From: Rhineura floridana
Lineage: Eukaryota > Chordata > Lepidosauria > Squamata > Rhineuridae
Assembly: GCF_030035675.1 (NCBI RefSeq)
Contig: NC_084483.1
Coordinates: 186,001 to 250,000 of the forward strand
Reading direction: 5' to 3'
DNA: 64,000 nt
Positions 32,181-45,223 of this stretch are shown here, piece after piece. The position numbers and the translations under genes were made by a program. The stretch's first letter is position 1. Every line of letters begins with the position of its first letter. The notes under the pieces were generated by a model. The model had not been told where the DNA came from, did no database searches, and saw only the letters and a list, made by a program, of their open reading frames with translations.

Positions 32181-35100
32181 AATACAGCCTTTTTGCCTAA
32201 CCTAACTTAGAGATCAGTAGCCTCGTGAATATATTTAATCTGAGATGATGTGCTTGCAGCTTAACAGTTTTATTTCAGAGTAAGTGCAGGATATTCAAAA
32301 TGGACCACGCAGTAAAACCCTCATTTATGAAACAGCAGAAGATATTGCCACCCTGTCCTCTAGTGGGAAAGTGTGTACATTGCAGAAGGTGAAGCATATC
32401 TTTCTATGCAAGATAAGGATTGGAACAATAGTACTTGAGCAAGTGTGTCAGAGAGGTGGAAATGCTGTGCGAGACCAAAATTGATCCAAATGTATGATGA
32501 CTTCTGGCGAGCTTGAAAAATCAAGGAGACATTACCATAGTGACTTATATGATTTAATTATAAGACTGAATTCTACAGCACACAGCAGATTCCTGTAGTC
32601 TTATGGAGTTGCATCTATCTATTTGGGTAAAAAGTAGGTACCTTCAAAGATTTTGGAATCCGATTGCTCCTCTCTACTTAGCATAAGTGGCTACACATTT
32701 ACAAAGTTGCTGTTATGCTAAACAACAGGAGATGGGAATTTCAAATAAATGCACTACACTTAACTGCTTGGCCATGTAAATTTTAAGTCTGCAGAATAGT
32801 AAATCAGTGCATCATAAACTGGAATGCTCCACTTGGGAGATATGGGATACGTGAAGGTGGGGGTGGACAAAATGAATGCCAGCTTGACAGTACATTCTTA
32901 CTGATCCACACTGGTGATTCCCCCCCCCCCAATTAAATGTCTACATTTTTTGAAAAGTTGGAAGAGCTGCTTTGTTATAAAGTGAGTTCCTTGAGTATGG
33001 TTTTGGGTAGGGCCCAAGATGTCCTATTCTTTGTGGAACTGCAGTGTTGGATTAGTACCTGCAATCCGCAGAGCCTCGCTTGGAAGTGCTTGAAATACGT
33101 ATGATGAAGATTGTCTGGTCCAGGTTGTGTGTGCGTGGCATGTGAGGAAAAGCACTTATGGCTACGTAGTACTTCAGTATCAACATGCTTGCCAATAAAG
33201 CTCTTTTCAACTGCTATAAGTTATGGCCCTTCAATTTGTTGAGGAGCAAGTGTGGATTGCGTGGCTATTGGTGGGTGTAATTTATAGCAGAACAGCTACT
33301 AAATCACGCAGGTGGCATTTTCCATTCCAATAAAGTTGTCTAATTGAAAGACGTTCTTAAAGAAAATCTGACAGGTGGAACCCAATCTTAATAATGAATT
33401 TTGAATCATTGTGCCTGCAGTTCCTAAATCCAGATATTGTAGCTGTTAATCCTTGCAAGAGAGCACGCATTCCCCAAAAGCAGAATTCTCAAGTGCTCTC
33501 TAGGTTTAAGCAGAAATTGTTCCCAATCTATAGACTGTCAAATGAATTTGATGCTTTATGGTACTGAAATAAAATACATCACTTTAAAATGCTTGTTCCA
33601 AATTCTGGTTTGTATTAAACAAACAGAAAACTGGCAATATGGTTGGTTTTCCCCTTGACACTGATCTAGACAGTCTAATTTTTGCCATTAATAGAGCAGA
33701 AGTGCCAGTTCTTTTCTCAAATTTGGTTGGATTTATATCACATTACCAAATATTGTATCTGATATTAAATGGGGCTACAGTGATTAACTGATATTTTTAA
33801 TTGACTAAATCAATTCAGCAGCAGATTTTGTTTTAATTATTAGTTTATTACAGATGATGAGCCCCAACTTAAAAAAGGTGCTTCTCCTGCACAAGGAGCG
33901 AACGACTCTTCTAAGATATTTACTACAATGTGTGTAATATCTAAAAACATGCTTCTTGCTTCAGAAATATTGTCCTTTGCCCTCATGTAAATGTATTTCA
34001 TAGACTAATGTTGCAATCCTAACCCTTTCCATTCTGTAGGATTTACTTCTGCATAGACATGGTTAGGATTGTGCAAAAACTCATATGACCAAATATATTG
34101 GTTGTGATCACCTGACTACCTGGACCCGAATCAGATCTTCAAAGCAAGAGCTTTCAGCAGAAAAGCTTACAAGATGTTAGAGAGCTGGGTCAGTATGCAA
34201 GGGCTATTGCCTGTTTAATCAAACTTAAAGTTAAGAATATCTGATGGCTTCCAATAGGATTATTGACTGTGTGGTGAAATCTTTGAGAAATTGGAACTTC
34301 CTGGAAAACCACTGAACTAGGAAGTTCCTACTGATGAGAATTAATTAGAACTGTGTGGAATGCTGCTTCAAATCTGTCTGTGTTTTAATTTGAAGATGAT
34401 TTGATCAATATGCAATGTGTGTGTTCCTTGTTCAAGTGTTTACAAATCAGTAGGATGGGGGAGAAATTCTATTCAGTTCGCATTTAAAGTCAAATTTATC
34501 AAATTTGTACTTTCTGCAACAATATGTGAAGTGAAACACAGGCATCTTATGAAATTCATACTTACCCGAATTTTGAGGTGCAGTAAAAAAATTCATAAAT
34601 TGCTGCAGAAATGTGAAAAACTGAATTTAATATTAACATTAGAAAAATGAAAAACTGAGTAAACCGAAATTGACAGAACATTCCATCCCTACGTATCAGT
34701 CAAAAATATTTTCTAATAATTGTTCTCTGAGTTGATCATTTGTCTTCTGTGAGCTCACTTACATCATTTTAATATAAATACTATATGAAAGCTGACTTGA
34801 GAATTCTAAACCAGGATACAAACTGGTGTCAGAAACCTGGAAAACTATTCATTTTCCCACTATTAAATGGTTTTATTAGATCTCTCCAAGCATTATTATT
34901 CACAATACCTGGGCCTTGCCTTTTTTGCTTGTCTCTTTAGCTTTCAGTGATGGATAGGAGAAACTGCACATTTGGAGTCCGCATCTCAGTATCAAGTCCA
35001 AATTCTTAAGATTGGGTATGTTCTTTCCCAACAGAGAGATGCAGAAATTGAGGATGCTGTAATAGCTGAATTACTGCCTAAATGACAGCTACACAAGAAA

Positions 35101-36984
35101 AGGCTGAGCCTTTTTCAAGTTTAAGAATGTGGGATATTCTTTAGCTTGGGATTTATTTATTTTTTAAGTGGAAAACCTTGTAAAGGGAAAAATATGCCAG
35201 AGAAATTAGGGGCCTATGATCACGCTTAGTGGACAGAAGGGGAAGAACAGAGGGTAGGTCACACACAATTATGCCTGTGAGTGCCCTATAGAACCTGCCA
35301 TCTTTTTAACATCATCAGGTAAAACCGTTCTTGGCACAGAGGTGGAATGATAGGGAAAACTTTACCAGTTTAATATTGTTCATGCAAATAGTTCCTTTAG
35401 GAACTTTGGTGGGGTAGGGGGGAAATCAGGACACAAATGATACAAACAAGCTGCTAGAACAGGTGGGGCGGTGGAGTCCACTCGAGGTTTTAGTCCATCA
35501 CTGGCTCTCCTCCACACCCTCCTTTGGTGCTTTTCCTTGGGCGGAATTTGTCCTTGAGCTGTGATGCCTGGATGGGGGGGGGGTGCATGAATGTGCACGC
35601 ACACCTCTGACTTTGCATGGCTGGAGGGTGGAATGTAGTCTATTGTACAAAGGTGTAAGTCACATCCGTTGCTCTACCCACATTTGCCTCTTGCCCTGCC
35701 CACCATGGGTAAGGAGCCTCTGGAAGGTTCCTCATGAGGAGAAATGACCCACGGGCTGAAAAACAGTCCCCCAGCCCTAGAACCTCCAGTTGATGAATAC
35801 AAAACATTTAATTATGATTCGTATACATTTCTAGACTGTAGGTCAGTGAATTCTAAGGTTAATAATGTTTTACAGCAAAATGCTAACATGTCTTCTCGGA
35901 AGCATGTTTCCTATTGAATTCAATGGGGCTTCATTCCAGGCAAGCAGGGTTACCTGCAGTCTTAGTTCACTGATCTTCCAATTTCCTCCTGTCAGTTATT
36001 TCATATTCCATTATGACTTTGAGAAACAGCTTTGGAATACTGCACATTAGAATACATGATGAAAACTCAAGTCAATAGTCTAGACTTTACATTTGCCACA
36101 CTTGGCTGCATTAGATTACAAAGGATCAGAGAAGCCCAACAGTGAAATATATTGCCAATGAAAAAAGTATAATCAGCACTGAATATACTGCACCTACAGT
36201 ATTTGCACATCCATAGAGTCCTACCCATACAGTTTGCTGAGGCTGCAATTCTCTACATATTTATCTTGCATTAAGCCTTATTAAACTCAGTTGGCCTTAC
36301 TTCTGAGTAGACCTGTACAGAATTGCACTGTAAAGGCTCTGCCAGTATTATAGTGCTTATAGTAACAAGGATTCAGTAACAAACAACAGGTTCCATATGT
36401 TAGCCATTTAAAAAGTGCTGTTTTTAATTTGAAATATTAAGTACCGGAGGTGGATGATGAGTTTAATATCATAATTGCCAGCAACTTGCTTTTCTATAGG
36501 GTTACTTTGTAAATGGGTTGGGAAGGTGACTGGACAAGGGCCCAGACTCTTTAACCCTCAGAGTTGCTTTTTACCAAATCCCATTGGCACACCATCACTC
36601 CTTTCCATCCCTTGTCTATTTCCTCTGTGTAAGTAACTGGGAATGGGGCAGATGAGGGGATAGAGGGTCGCATCTAACTCACTAGGCTCCAGTTGCTAAT
36701 TGAATGAGACAACTCTAAAAAAGAAATTAAAATGAGACACTCATATTGGAGGAAGAAAGGAAAGGGATATACTAATCTCAAAGGGGAAATGGCAATAATA
36801 AAAAAGCCCTTATATAGCAGGGTTCCAAAGCACTTCACATACATTCTCATATACTTGACATACATTTGTGCTGTTTTGAGCTTCAAATCAAGTCACAGTT
36901 TGGGACCTAAAGCCAAAAGATCATCAGTCTTCAGATGTGCCTATATAGATGTGCCTATATAGATTTTCATTTATGTCCCAACCA
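32181..36984. other. Intergenic, few recognisable features
   Basis: No gene. Copies of the TAAGTCC repeat lie near 34010-34075, 35880-35960 and 36240-36330. Short C- or G-runs occur near 32920 and 35575. Otherwise AT-rich and unassigned. Confidence 0.5.
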
Positions 36985-37560
36985 GAAAAGGTGTGGTGGA
37001 TGGCTTCCGAGGACAGGGCCTTTTCAGTAGTGGCACCTCAAATAAGGAAAGCTCTTCCCAGAGAAGCTCACCTGGCACCTACCTTGAAGTCCTTTTGGCA
37101 CCAGATGTCTTTTTATTTTCCCAGGTCAGTGCATGGGAGGGCATCCCAGAGGCGATAGGAAGCATTGGATCTTCCTCTTCAATGTTAGATGACACTTCCC
37201 CGCTGCTGGAGAAATTTCTGCAGCCATTGCCCTACCCATGTCAGAGCTCTAACATTGTTACTAGGCCAGCTTTATTTCCTTCCTATTGTTCCCAATGGGA
37301 GTGCTAGTCTGCCCTTACTTCTGCCTTGCCTGCGAGAGCCCAGCATGGCTTTGAATAAGGTGGATCAACTGCTCCCTCCCCAGCCTTTAGGATAGCATCC
37401 TATACATTCTTTTTATCTTCATCAACTGATTTTATGCTGCTTTTGTTTAACTAGTTTGTTTTTAGTTTATTTTTATGCAAGCTGCCGTTGGAATTTTGTT
37501 GAAGTGCAAGCTATAAATGGCAAATTGTGTCTTTGTGTACAATCTTTTCATATTTCAGAT
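36985..37560 (+). mobile_element. L2-type LINE 3' end, decayed
   Basis: The frame reads [20 protein letters not shown] then AHLAPTLKSFWHQMSF, the ORF2 C-terminus seen in other L2 copies ([12 protein letters not shown]..). It runs into a T-rich 3' UTR and ends near CAAGCTATAAATGGCAAATT. Frames are broken. Confidence 0.65.
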
Positions 37561-37803
37561 GAGTGTCTTATGTAAATAAAGCCTAATCCTATGCATATTT
37601 ACTTCACAGAAATTACCACTGAACTCAGTTTCACTTACTCCAACGAAAGCATGCATGGAATTCCGACCCTAATGAGTTCATGGCTGGGGTGAGAGTTTGA
37701 ACTGGCACATTCCCAGCTCACACTCTTACAACAGAACCTGATACATGTTTACTTTGAAGTAAGTCTTCCCATGTCAGAGTTTACCCCAGGAAAATGTCTG
37801 TTG

Positions 37804-37914
37804 CAGGGGTGGAGAACCTTTGACTCTCCAGATGTTGCTGAACTATAATGCCCATCAGCCCCAGCAAGCATGGCCAATAACCAGCGATGATGAGAGTTGT
37901 AGTTCAAAGGTCCC
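37804..37914. mobile_element. hAT-like palindromic MITE, family B, right end degraded
   Basis: Starts CAGGGGTGGAGAACCTTTGA, contains AACTATAATGCCCATCAGCC facing GATGAGAGTTGTAGTTC, and ends in CAAAGGTCCC with the last bases lost. A TAAGTCC-type scrap precedes it (37740-37800). Confidence 0.65.
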
Positions 37915-39813
37915 ACACACACCACTATTGTCCATGCACTGGTAACCTCCAGGCTGGATTACTATAAAACTGCTGAGGATCTTGGCAGACCAATTAATGC
38001 ATTTTCAGCCTGTTTTAGCAAATGTAATGCACTGTGCTAGATGCTGTATGATTTTTAATTGTATTTGTACACACACACACACGTGAATTAAGGCCATAGT
38101 TTGGGAACCCCTGGGATAACTATTTTTCAATTGCTTCTGTTTTGTTTCATTTGTCTCTTGACTTATGAGATACGATAACACATTACAAAAGTCTTCATTC
38201 ACCAGACCAGCTCTTTCACATAAAATGGATACGGTGCTCCAGCACATGGCTACATCCTGTCATTCAATCTAGCTGATGTCCAGGAGACTCCTTTTGGTAT
38301 GCCCTAACTATCCTAATCTTAGTGTTGATCTCTTTTCTATCTGCCATTTTAAAAAAAGAAAAAGCTTTAATCAGAAAGCACAGCATGATCTCAGGAAAAT
38401 AACCGTAAAGCTAAACCATGCTTGTTCTCTTGCTCTGTTTACTTTTGCATTTAAGTGCTGATGAGAAACACTCTTTTGTAAGAGGAGGCAGGGTTGTTAG
38501 TAGATAGCAAATCTTTCTAATATAATTAAAGCAAGGGGAAATACAGTCATTTGACTCGAAGGTTAATGCGATCATGCAGAGAGTTTTCTATGCTCAGGCT
38601 GATGTATGTCACAGTCAGGGTTAAGCAGCTGCCTCAGGCAGTGGCATCAGTCCCCTCAATGTTCCCTGAATCCTCTTAAGTCAGTCTGCACCTCCTAAGA
38701 TAGCCCACTGCCCTTTAGGTACACTGGGGAATGCTGTCCCACTGCCAATGCTGAAGTAAGATTCAGCTGCCGCTCCAGTCATATTCTGCACATGGCTTTT
38801 TGTGTGGCGGTGGAGGGGGGCACCATCTTGTTCTTTGCCTCAGGCAGCAAAATGTCACAGTGACCGGCCCTGGTCACAGTGTTATACAGCTTTCTGTGTA
38901 CAAAATACTGATATAGGATTGGGGGTAGAGTGGGAGTTTGGTTGGGATGTCATCTTTGGGTTTCTTTCCTCCCTGCCTGTGGTTGCCTATCTGTAAGGTG
39001 GGGTGCTGTAGAAAGAGAGGCTGCTAAAGTGGTCAAACCAGTCACTTTGTTAAGCTGAATGGCTCTGGCCACATCTGTTAAGTATCTCTTTCCAAGACGC
39101 ACGGATGACCAGTTGCCACAGAAACTAATAGCTGGAGATGCTTCTAGAAGGGGTTTAGAGAGGGTAGGCCTCCCTTTAGCCTGACTCCCCCTGGCTGGAG
39201 GGGATGTCATCTGTGAGCGTCAGAGAACAATATAGACCTGGACCAGTCTCTGTGGAGTGGGACTTGGAAGACAGGAAGGTTTGACTTGCTCTCTCCACTG
39301 AGTCCAAAGCTATGGCTTTGGGGGCTCCCCTAGAACTCTAATAGGGGGACAAGATCTGTTGAAGTGTTAATGCTGTAACATGCTGCAACTTTTTGTTGGA
39401 CTTCTCACCTGAGATATTCTCTTGTAAACAACTGGCTGGGATCTCATCAGTACTGCCTAGCTTGCCCCATCAGCGAACATTCAGGGCACATCGCAAACAA
39501 CTTGGGACTTGGGCCACCCCCTACAAGTTTTCCTGCCTGGAGAGAGACTGCTGGTTAGTGACTGTAGACAACAGTACTGAGCTAGATGGTTCAGTGGTTT
39601 TACTCAGTATAAGGTAGCATCCTCTGATCCTATTTAGATCCTGAATCTACTGTCTACATGTACGGTGCCTAATACATTATTTTTAGAATATAAATAAAAA
39701 ACCTTTACCACAATAACTGATTAGCCTGCCTTTGAAGAACAGCTTTTGCTAATGGAGCAAAAGCAGCCAAATGCAGCTCTGGGCCAGGCGAGACGCAGTG
39801 GCATCTTGTAGAG
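37915..39813. other. Intergenic, mostly unrecognised
   Basis: No coding signal. At about 39555-39635 the text GAGCTAGATGGTTCAGTGGT then TTTACTCAGTATAAGGTAGC looks like a diverged CR1 3' end on the plus strand. A short CA run lies at about 38070. Confidence 0.45.
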
Positions 39814-39818
39814 GACAC

Positions 39819-40514
39819 TGTGAGGCGTCCTTCCCTGGCTCTCCCTGTCAGGTTCCTACCTGCTCGTGGTTACTGCCTGTCTCTAGGCACCACCAGGGAC
39901 TCCACCAGTCCGGACCGCTCTCTCTTATGATTTCTCTCCCCGCTCTAGCTCAGATCTCAACAGATCCCCCTGCTAAGCAACCACCAGTAACGTCCCAATA
40001 CTAGTATTCCCAGAGACTCTGAATACTGGTATTGTTACTCTCTTCACCGCTGCCACCATTTGTTACAGTTCCCCTTCAGCCTTGGTCATTACCTTACCCT
40101 CCCTTCTGGTCTGTGAAACCCCAGCCAAGGATCAGGCCTTTGGTAAACCAAATTAAGTATTTATTACAGATAACAAAGCTAACAAGATTAACAAGATTTC
40201 TTCTTAAGGCACATAAGCATATGGTTTTACTCAATACTAATCCGAACTCCACCTCCCTCCTGGCAAACAACTCTCTAAACCCCACCAAGCAATCCACTCT
40301 TTCTCTTCTCCCCCCAGATTCCACAATTCACCACCTCACATTCACCCAGATTTACCTGTCATCCTTTCATTTATACTGTCAGCCATTTTAAACATTCAGC
40401 CAATCATCAAGCATTCTATTGCCCATTCACTCCCCCTCCTCTTTCACTACTTACCATGTATACTCTAAACAACCAGCACTTACCATACATACACTAATAT
40501 ATAGGAACATCACA
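39819..40514 (-). repeat. Gypsy element 3' LTR
   Basis: Read on the minus strand it starts TGTGATGTTCCTATATATTA and ends in CA, with the GACAC duplication outside. It matches the LTR at 44965-45218 at both ends and is the longer of the two. Confidence 0.85.
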
Positions 40515-40531
40515 TTTCCCCCCCCTTAAAC
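40515..40531 (-). other. Polypurine tract of the Gypsy element
   Basis: The minus strand reads GTTTAAGGGGGGGGAAA directly before the LTR start TGTGATG, the plus-strand primer site expected next to a 3' LTR. Confidence 0.75.
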
Positions 40532-43500
40532 AACGGCAGAGTATTATTCCTGTTCCAGGATTTATACGTCGCGTTACAAATAAAAGTCTCTATGGGGAAA
40601 ATGTCTTTCTTTGTTCCTCTGTCTGGTCACGTCACTGCAGTCCCAGCCACTTGCCTGGAAAGTCCATCGGCCAGTACATTGTCCTTGCCTTTGATGAACT
40701 GGAAGTCCACTTGATAGTCCTGTAGGGCCCAGGACCACCTCTGCAGCATAGTGTTATGGTTTTTCATAGTCTGCAACCATAACAAGGCCCGATGATCCGT
40801 AGTCACTGTGAATCTTCGTCCCCACATGTATGGGCGCAACTTGTTCAGTCCCCACACGACCGCTAGGCACTCCTTCTGGACCGACGAATAGTTTTTCTCC
40901 CTCGGCGTCAGCTTGCGACTCAGGTACGCCACTGGATGTCTAGTGCCTTCTCTCTCCTGCAGCAAGACGACTCCCAGCGCGAGGTTCGACGCATCTGTAG
41001 CCACGATGAATGGTTTCTCATAGTCTGGTGCTATTAATATGGGTCCTTGGCACAAGGCTTGCTTCAGTAGATCAAAAGCCTTCTGACATTCATCCGTCCA
41101 TACCACACGCTCAGAACACTTCTTCTTGGTCAATTCATGCAAGGGGGTTGCTATTTCCCCAAAATTTCTCACAAACTTCCTATAAAAACCAGCCACACCC
41201 AGAAATGCCCTTACTTGTTTTTTGGTTAAGGGGATCGGCCACGCTTGTATTGCCTCCACCTTGCTCCATAAGGGGGTGATTTTCCCACTCCCCACCTTAT
41301 GTCCTAAATAGATTACTTCCTTTAGTCCAAACTGGCATTTCTTAGCTTTTATTGTGAGGCCTGCTTTTCTTAAGGCCTCCAATACTGTTTTCAGGTGTTG
41401 GACATGCTCAGGCACCGACTTGCTAAAAATGGCCACGTCATCGATATAGGCCACTGCAAAATCTGACATGCCTCGCAACACAGTATTGAAATGAACTTGG
41501 TGAGTTCCTTAGTCCCATGGGTAAGGTCACAAACTCATATAACCCATCTGGTGTACTGAAGGCAGTTTTGGCTCTGGATTGTTCGTCTAGTTCCATTTGC
41601 CAAAATCCTTTACAGAGATCTAGTGTAGAGATAATGGTTGCTGCCCCCAATAACTCTAACATTGCGTCTACCCTAGGCATAGGATACGCATCTGGGACAG
41701 TAATTTTATTGATTAGCCGATAATCAATGCAAAACCTTGTCGTTCCATCTTTTTTCGGAACCAGGACAATACTTGAGGCCCAGGGACTGATGGATTCCCT
41801 GATCGCTCCTAATTCCAGCATATCTTCCACCTCCTTTTTGATCCCATTCAAAACTTTCCCATTCACACGGTTCGGAACAGATCTGATTGGGGCATGATCT
41901 CCAGTATCAATGGAATGTATAACTATACTGGTTCGGCCAGGTTTGTTGCTAAAGAGATTCCTATAGGTTTTCAAAACTCTCAGAATCTCTTCTTTTACTT
42001 CCTCCTTCACCTCCTCTGACCATTCCACTTGATCTACCCCTCCTTTGTCTTTGCTTTCCTGTACCAAATCTGGAAGTTCAGGCCCACTTCCCTCACGGAA
42101 TAAGGTAACTTGCAACACCTGTGCATCCCTGGTATGGTAAGGCTTCAACATATTTACATGAACCACTTTGCTTTTGTTTAATTGGTCTGTGGTGATTACA
42201 TATGTCACTGTGTCAAGCCTTTCTCTGATGGTATATGGTCCTTCCCAGTTAGCCTGTAATTTGTCATGTTTCCTGGGTATGAACGCCATAACCATATCTC
42301 CCACATCATACACACGTTCTCTGGCTGTTCTGTCATACCAGTAACTTTGCTTCTCCTGTGCATGACTCAAATTCTCTTTCACTACTTCCATCATTTGTTT
42401 CACTGGTTCACATTCATCCTTTCTCTCAGCAGGCATCCACAGTCTATATAAAATCCCATTCTCACACACAACTTGATTCCTCAGTTTGTCAGTGAAAGGA
42501 ATCTGTTGGGCCAGAGCCTGTTCCTTTATTTGATTCAAACTGGTATCGTTATGCAGCTCTTCCCTGAATTGATCTGCTTCTTCCCCAGAGACCACTTGAT
42601 ACAGTTTGTCTTCTTCAGCAGGCCTGCTAGTGGTTGCTATGGTGACCTGAGGCTGGTTAACAGATTCCACCCTGTTTATTTCAGCCCCCCTTAATATGGC
42701 TTCTTTTTCTCTGCCAATTTGCTGTCTGGTCACTACATATATTTTCCCCTGTGCCCCCATAACATCTCTTCCCAGTATTACTGGTTCTTGTTGCTGGGCA
42801 TTAATACCAACTTTATATTGGCCCTTTCGGCCTCTCCATTCCATTTTCACTAGGGCCACAGGCAAACTCTCTGGTTGACCCCTCACTCCTTGGATATTCA
42901 CCATTTCCTGAGGTAATATTTCTTCAGATTTTATTAAATCTGGCCTCAGTAACGTCTGAGCGGCACCAGTGTCAAGCAATGCCCAATAATTTGCCCCTTG
43001 TACTCTCACTTCCTCTCTCAGACTTGAATCAAGGTCTGTTACTTCTGTCCAGTTTATCTGGCAAAACTGAACCTTTTTCGCTGTTTCTAAAGCCTTGGGC
43101 TCTGTTTTCACTGCCCTTGTCTGAGCAGGATTACTACTGGGGTTGGCAACCTCACATTGAAAACATAGGTGCCCTGGTCTACCACATTTGTAGCATAATT
43201 TCTCCTCACTTTTAGGGTACACAGATCCACTCTGGGGTGTCCTGTGCCCTTCAGATTTTAATGGAGGACTCACTCGCTGTGGTACCACATCCCTTCTGCC
43301 AGCACTATATGGTCTGGGTTTAAACTCTCTTGATGTTTTCCCCACCCAGCCAGTTCTATTGGAGGCGAAGTGATCCGGCATCTCTGCGGCCTCCTGCACA
43401 GATGTAGGGGAACGGTCTTTGACCAGGAGCCTTATTTCTGGTGGTAACTGATGGTATAATTGATCCAGTATCATGAGGCTTTTCACCTCTTCCACTGACT

Positions 43501-44310
43501 GAGCTTTGGCACTACTCATCCACTTTCCAAATATATCCATCAACTTTGCTCCCAGTTCCACAAAAGACCTCCCTGTCTCTATCTGGCAGTTTCTGAAAAG
43601 CTTTCTAAAATAATCAGGCCCCAGCCTGAATCTTTTAAACACTGCTTCTTTGAATTCAGCATAGGTGACGGGCCTGTCTGAGGGGAAATGTTGGTATACC
43701 TCAGCCAATTCCCCTTTAATCAGGTTTGATAAATACTGCATGTATTTATCTTCAGGTAGCCCCCACAACTGAGCTGCTTTTTCAAAGGTGCTGAGGTAAA
43801 TTTGAGGATCTTGACCAGGCTCATAGACAGCAAAGTCCTTTGGAGTAATTTTTATTTTTGCTCCATGTCTCTCTTTCCTTGTCTCCTCAGAGTGAAATTT
43901 CTCTCTATCAAATTTTAACTTTTCTACTTGTAATTCAGCATCCAATGCTCGTTGCTTCTCCCTCTCCTCAAACCCCAATCTCATTCTCTCAATTTCCAAC
44001 TCCCTGTTTTTCCTTCTCTGCACCTTCCATCCTCAATCTCTCAGCTTCCAACTCCCGCTGTTTATCTTTTTCCTCAGCCTCCATCCTCAATCTCTCTCTC
44101 AAGTACTCTATATAAGCGGGATTGCTTAAATATCCTTCTAGGGTCTCTTCTCTGACAGGTTGTTTTTGCTGGGCAGTTGCAAATCCTGTAAGTGCTACCC
44201 TCAATTCATCTACCCCTTTACCCTCATGAGGTAAATTGAATGTTATGCACTTCTCCACCAGCTCCTCTCTTTTCATTTTTATGTATTCAGCCATGGTGTT
44301 TGAGTTCACT

Positions 44311-44960
44311 CACTCTTTGCCACACACTCTTTGCCAGTCACTCTCACAAGAAATCTTGTTTTGTTATTTCTGTTTGCCACACAACTATTAGGGATTGTCT
44401 AGTATTCGTATCTCACTGCTACAGCCAACACCTGTGACGTAGTCTCCTTTGTCACCACGTGTCTTTGGGACTCTCTTTGGTTCGTATCTGGATTCTCTGT
44501 TGTTCGTATCCCACCGCTACTGACACCACAACCCTCCATGCCATAACAACCTGTTTGAGTTCACTCACTCTTTGCCACACACTCTTTGCCAGTCACTCTC
44601 ACAAGAAATCTTGTTTTGTTATTTCTGTTTGCCACACAACTATTAGTGATTCTCTAGTATTCGTATCTCACTGCTACAGCCAACACCTGTGACGTAGTCT
44701 CCTTTGTCACCACGTGTCTTTGGGACTCTCTTTGGTTCGTATCTGGATTCTCTGTTGTTCGTATCCCACCGCTACTGACACCACAACCCTCCATGCCATA
44801 ACAACCTGTTTGAGTTCACTCACTCTTTGCCACACACTCTTTGCCAGTCACTCTCACAAGAAATCTTGTTTTGTTATTTCTGTTTGCCACACCACTGTTC
44901 TGGATTCTCTAGTATTCGTATCTGGATTCTCTGTTGTTCGTATCCCACCACTACTGCCAC
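44311..44960 (-). repeat. 255-bp tandem repeat in the Gypsy leader, about 2.5 units
   Basis: The block CACTCTTTGCCACACACTCT..TTCGTATCCCACCGCTACTG..CCATGCCATAACAACCTG recurs with a period of 255 bp (for example GGTTCGTATCTGGATTCTCT near 44480 and near 44735), then a partial unit up to the 5' LTR. Units are nearly identical. It lies between the 5' LTR and gag in element order. Repeated leaders are unusual; this could be part of a packaging or priming region. Confidence 0.8.
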
Positions 44961-44964
44961 CACA

Positions 44965-45218
44965 TGTGATGCATCCTTCCCTGGCTCTCCCTGTCAGGTT
45001 CCTACCTGCGCGTGGCTACTGCCTGTCACTAGGCACCACCAGGGACTCCACCAGTCCGGACCGCTCTCTCTTATGATTACTGTCAGCCATTTTAAACATT
45101 CAGCCAATCATCAAGCATTCTATTGCCCATTCACTCCCCCTCCTCTTTCACTACTTACCATGCATACTCTAAACAACCAGCACTTACCATATATACACTA
45201 ATATATAGGAACATCACA
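44965..45218 (-). repeat. Gypsy element 5' LTR
   Basis: Begins TGTGATG on the minus strand and ends CA; shorter than its partner. About seven differences in 250 shared bases by eye. Confidence 0.82.
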
Positions 45219-45223
45219 GACAC

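Larger units (their letters stand above)
39819..45218 (-). mobile_element. Ty3/Gypsy LTR retrotransposon fossil with Copia-like pol order (Gmr1-like)
   Basis: About 5.4 kb, bounded by LTRs of unequal length and flanked by GACAC on both sides (39814-39818 and 45219-45223), the 5-bp duplication usual for Gypsy. In element order on the minus strand: 5' LTR, a leader with tandem repeats, gag (about 44310-43150, closing in a CCHC knuckle CYKCGRPGHLCFQC), protease (about 42990, ALLDTGAAQTLL), an integrase-like C-terminal segment (about 42450-42140, ANWEGPYTI..VHVNMLKPYHTR), reverse transcriptase (about 42000-41400, VAYIDDVAIF at its end), RNase H (about 41050-40640, ending ADGLSR), polypurine tract, 3' LTR. 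Integrase upstream of RT is the order described for Gmr1-like Gypsy elements of deuterostomes. The element is broken, with a few breaks. Shared LTR bases differ at roughly 3% by eye, so it is fairly young. Confidence 0.88.

Noticed and set aside
44311-44960. Tandem repeats considered as a CRISPR-like array or coding repeat
   Set aside because: Units are 255 bp with no spacer structure, lie inside an LTR element, and the genome is vertebrate.
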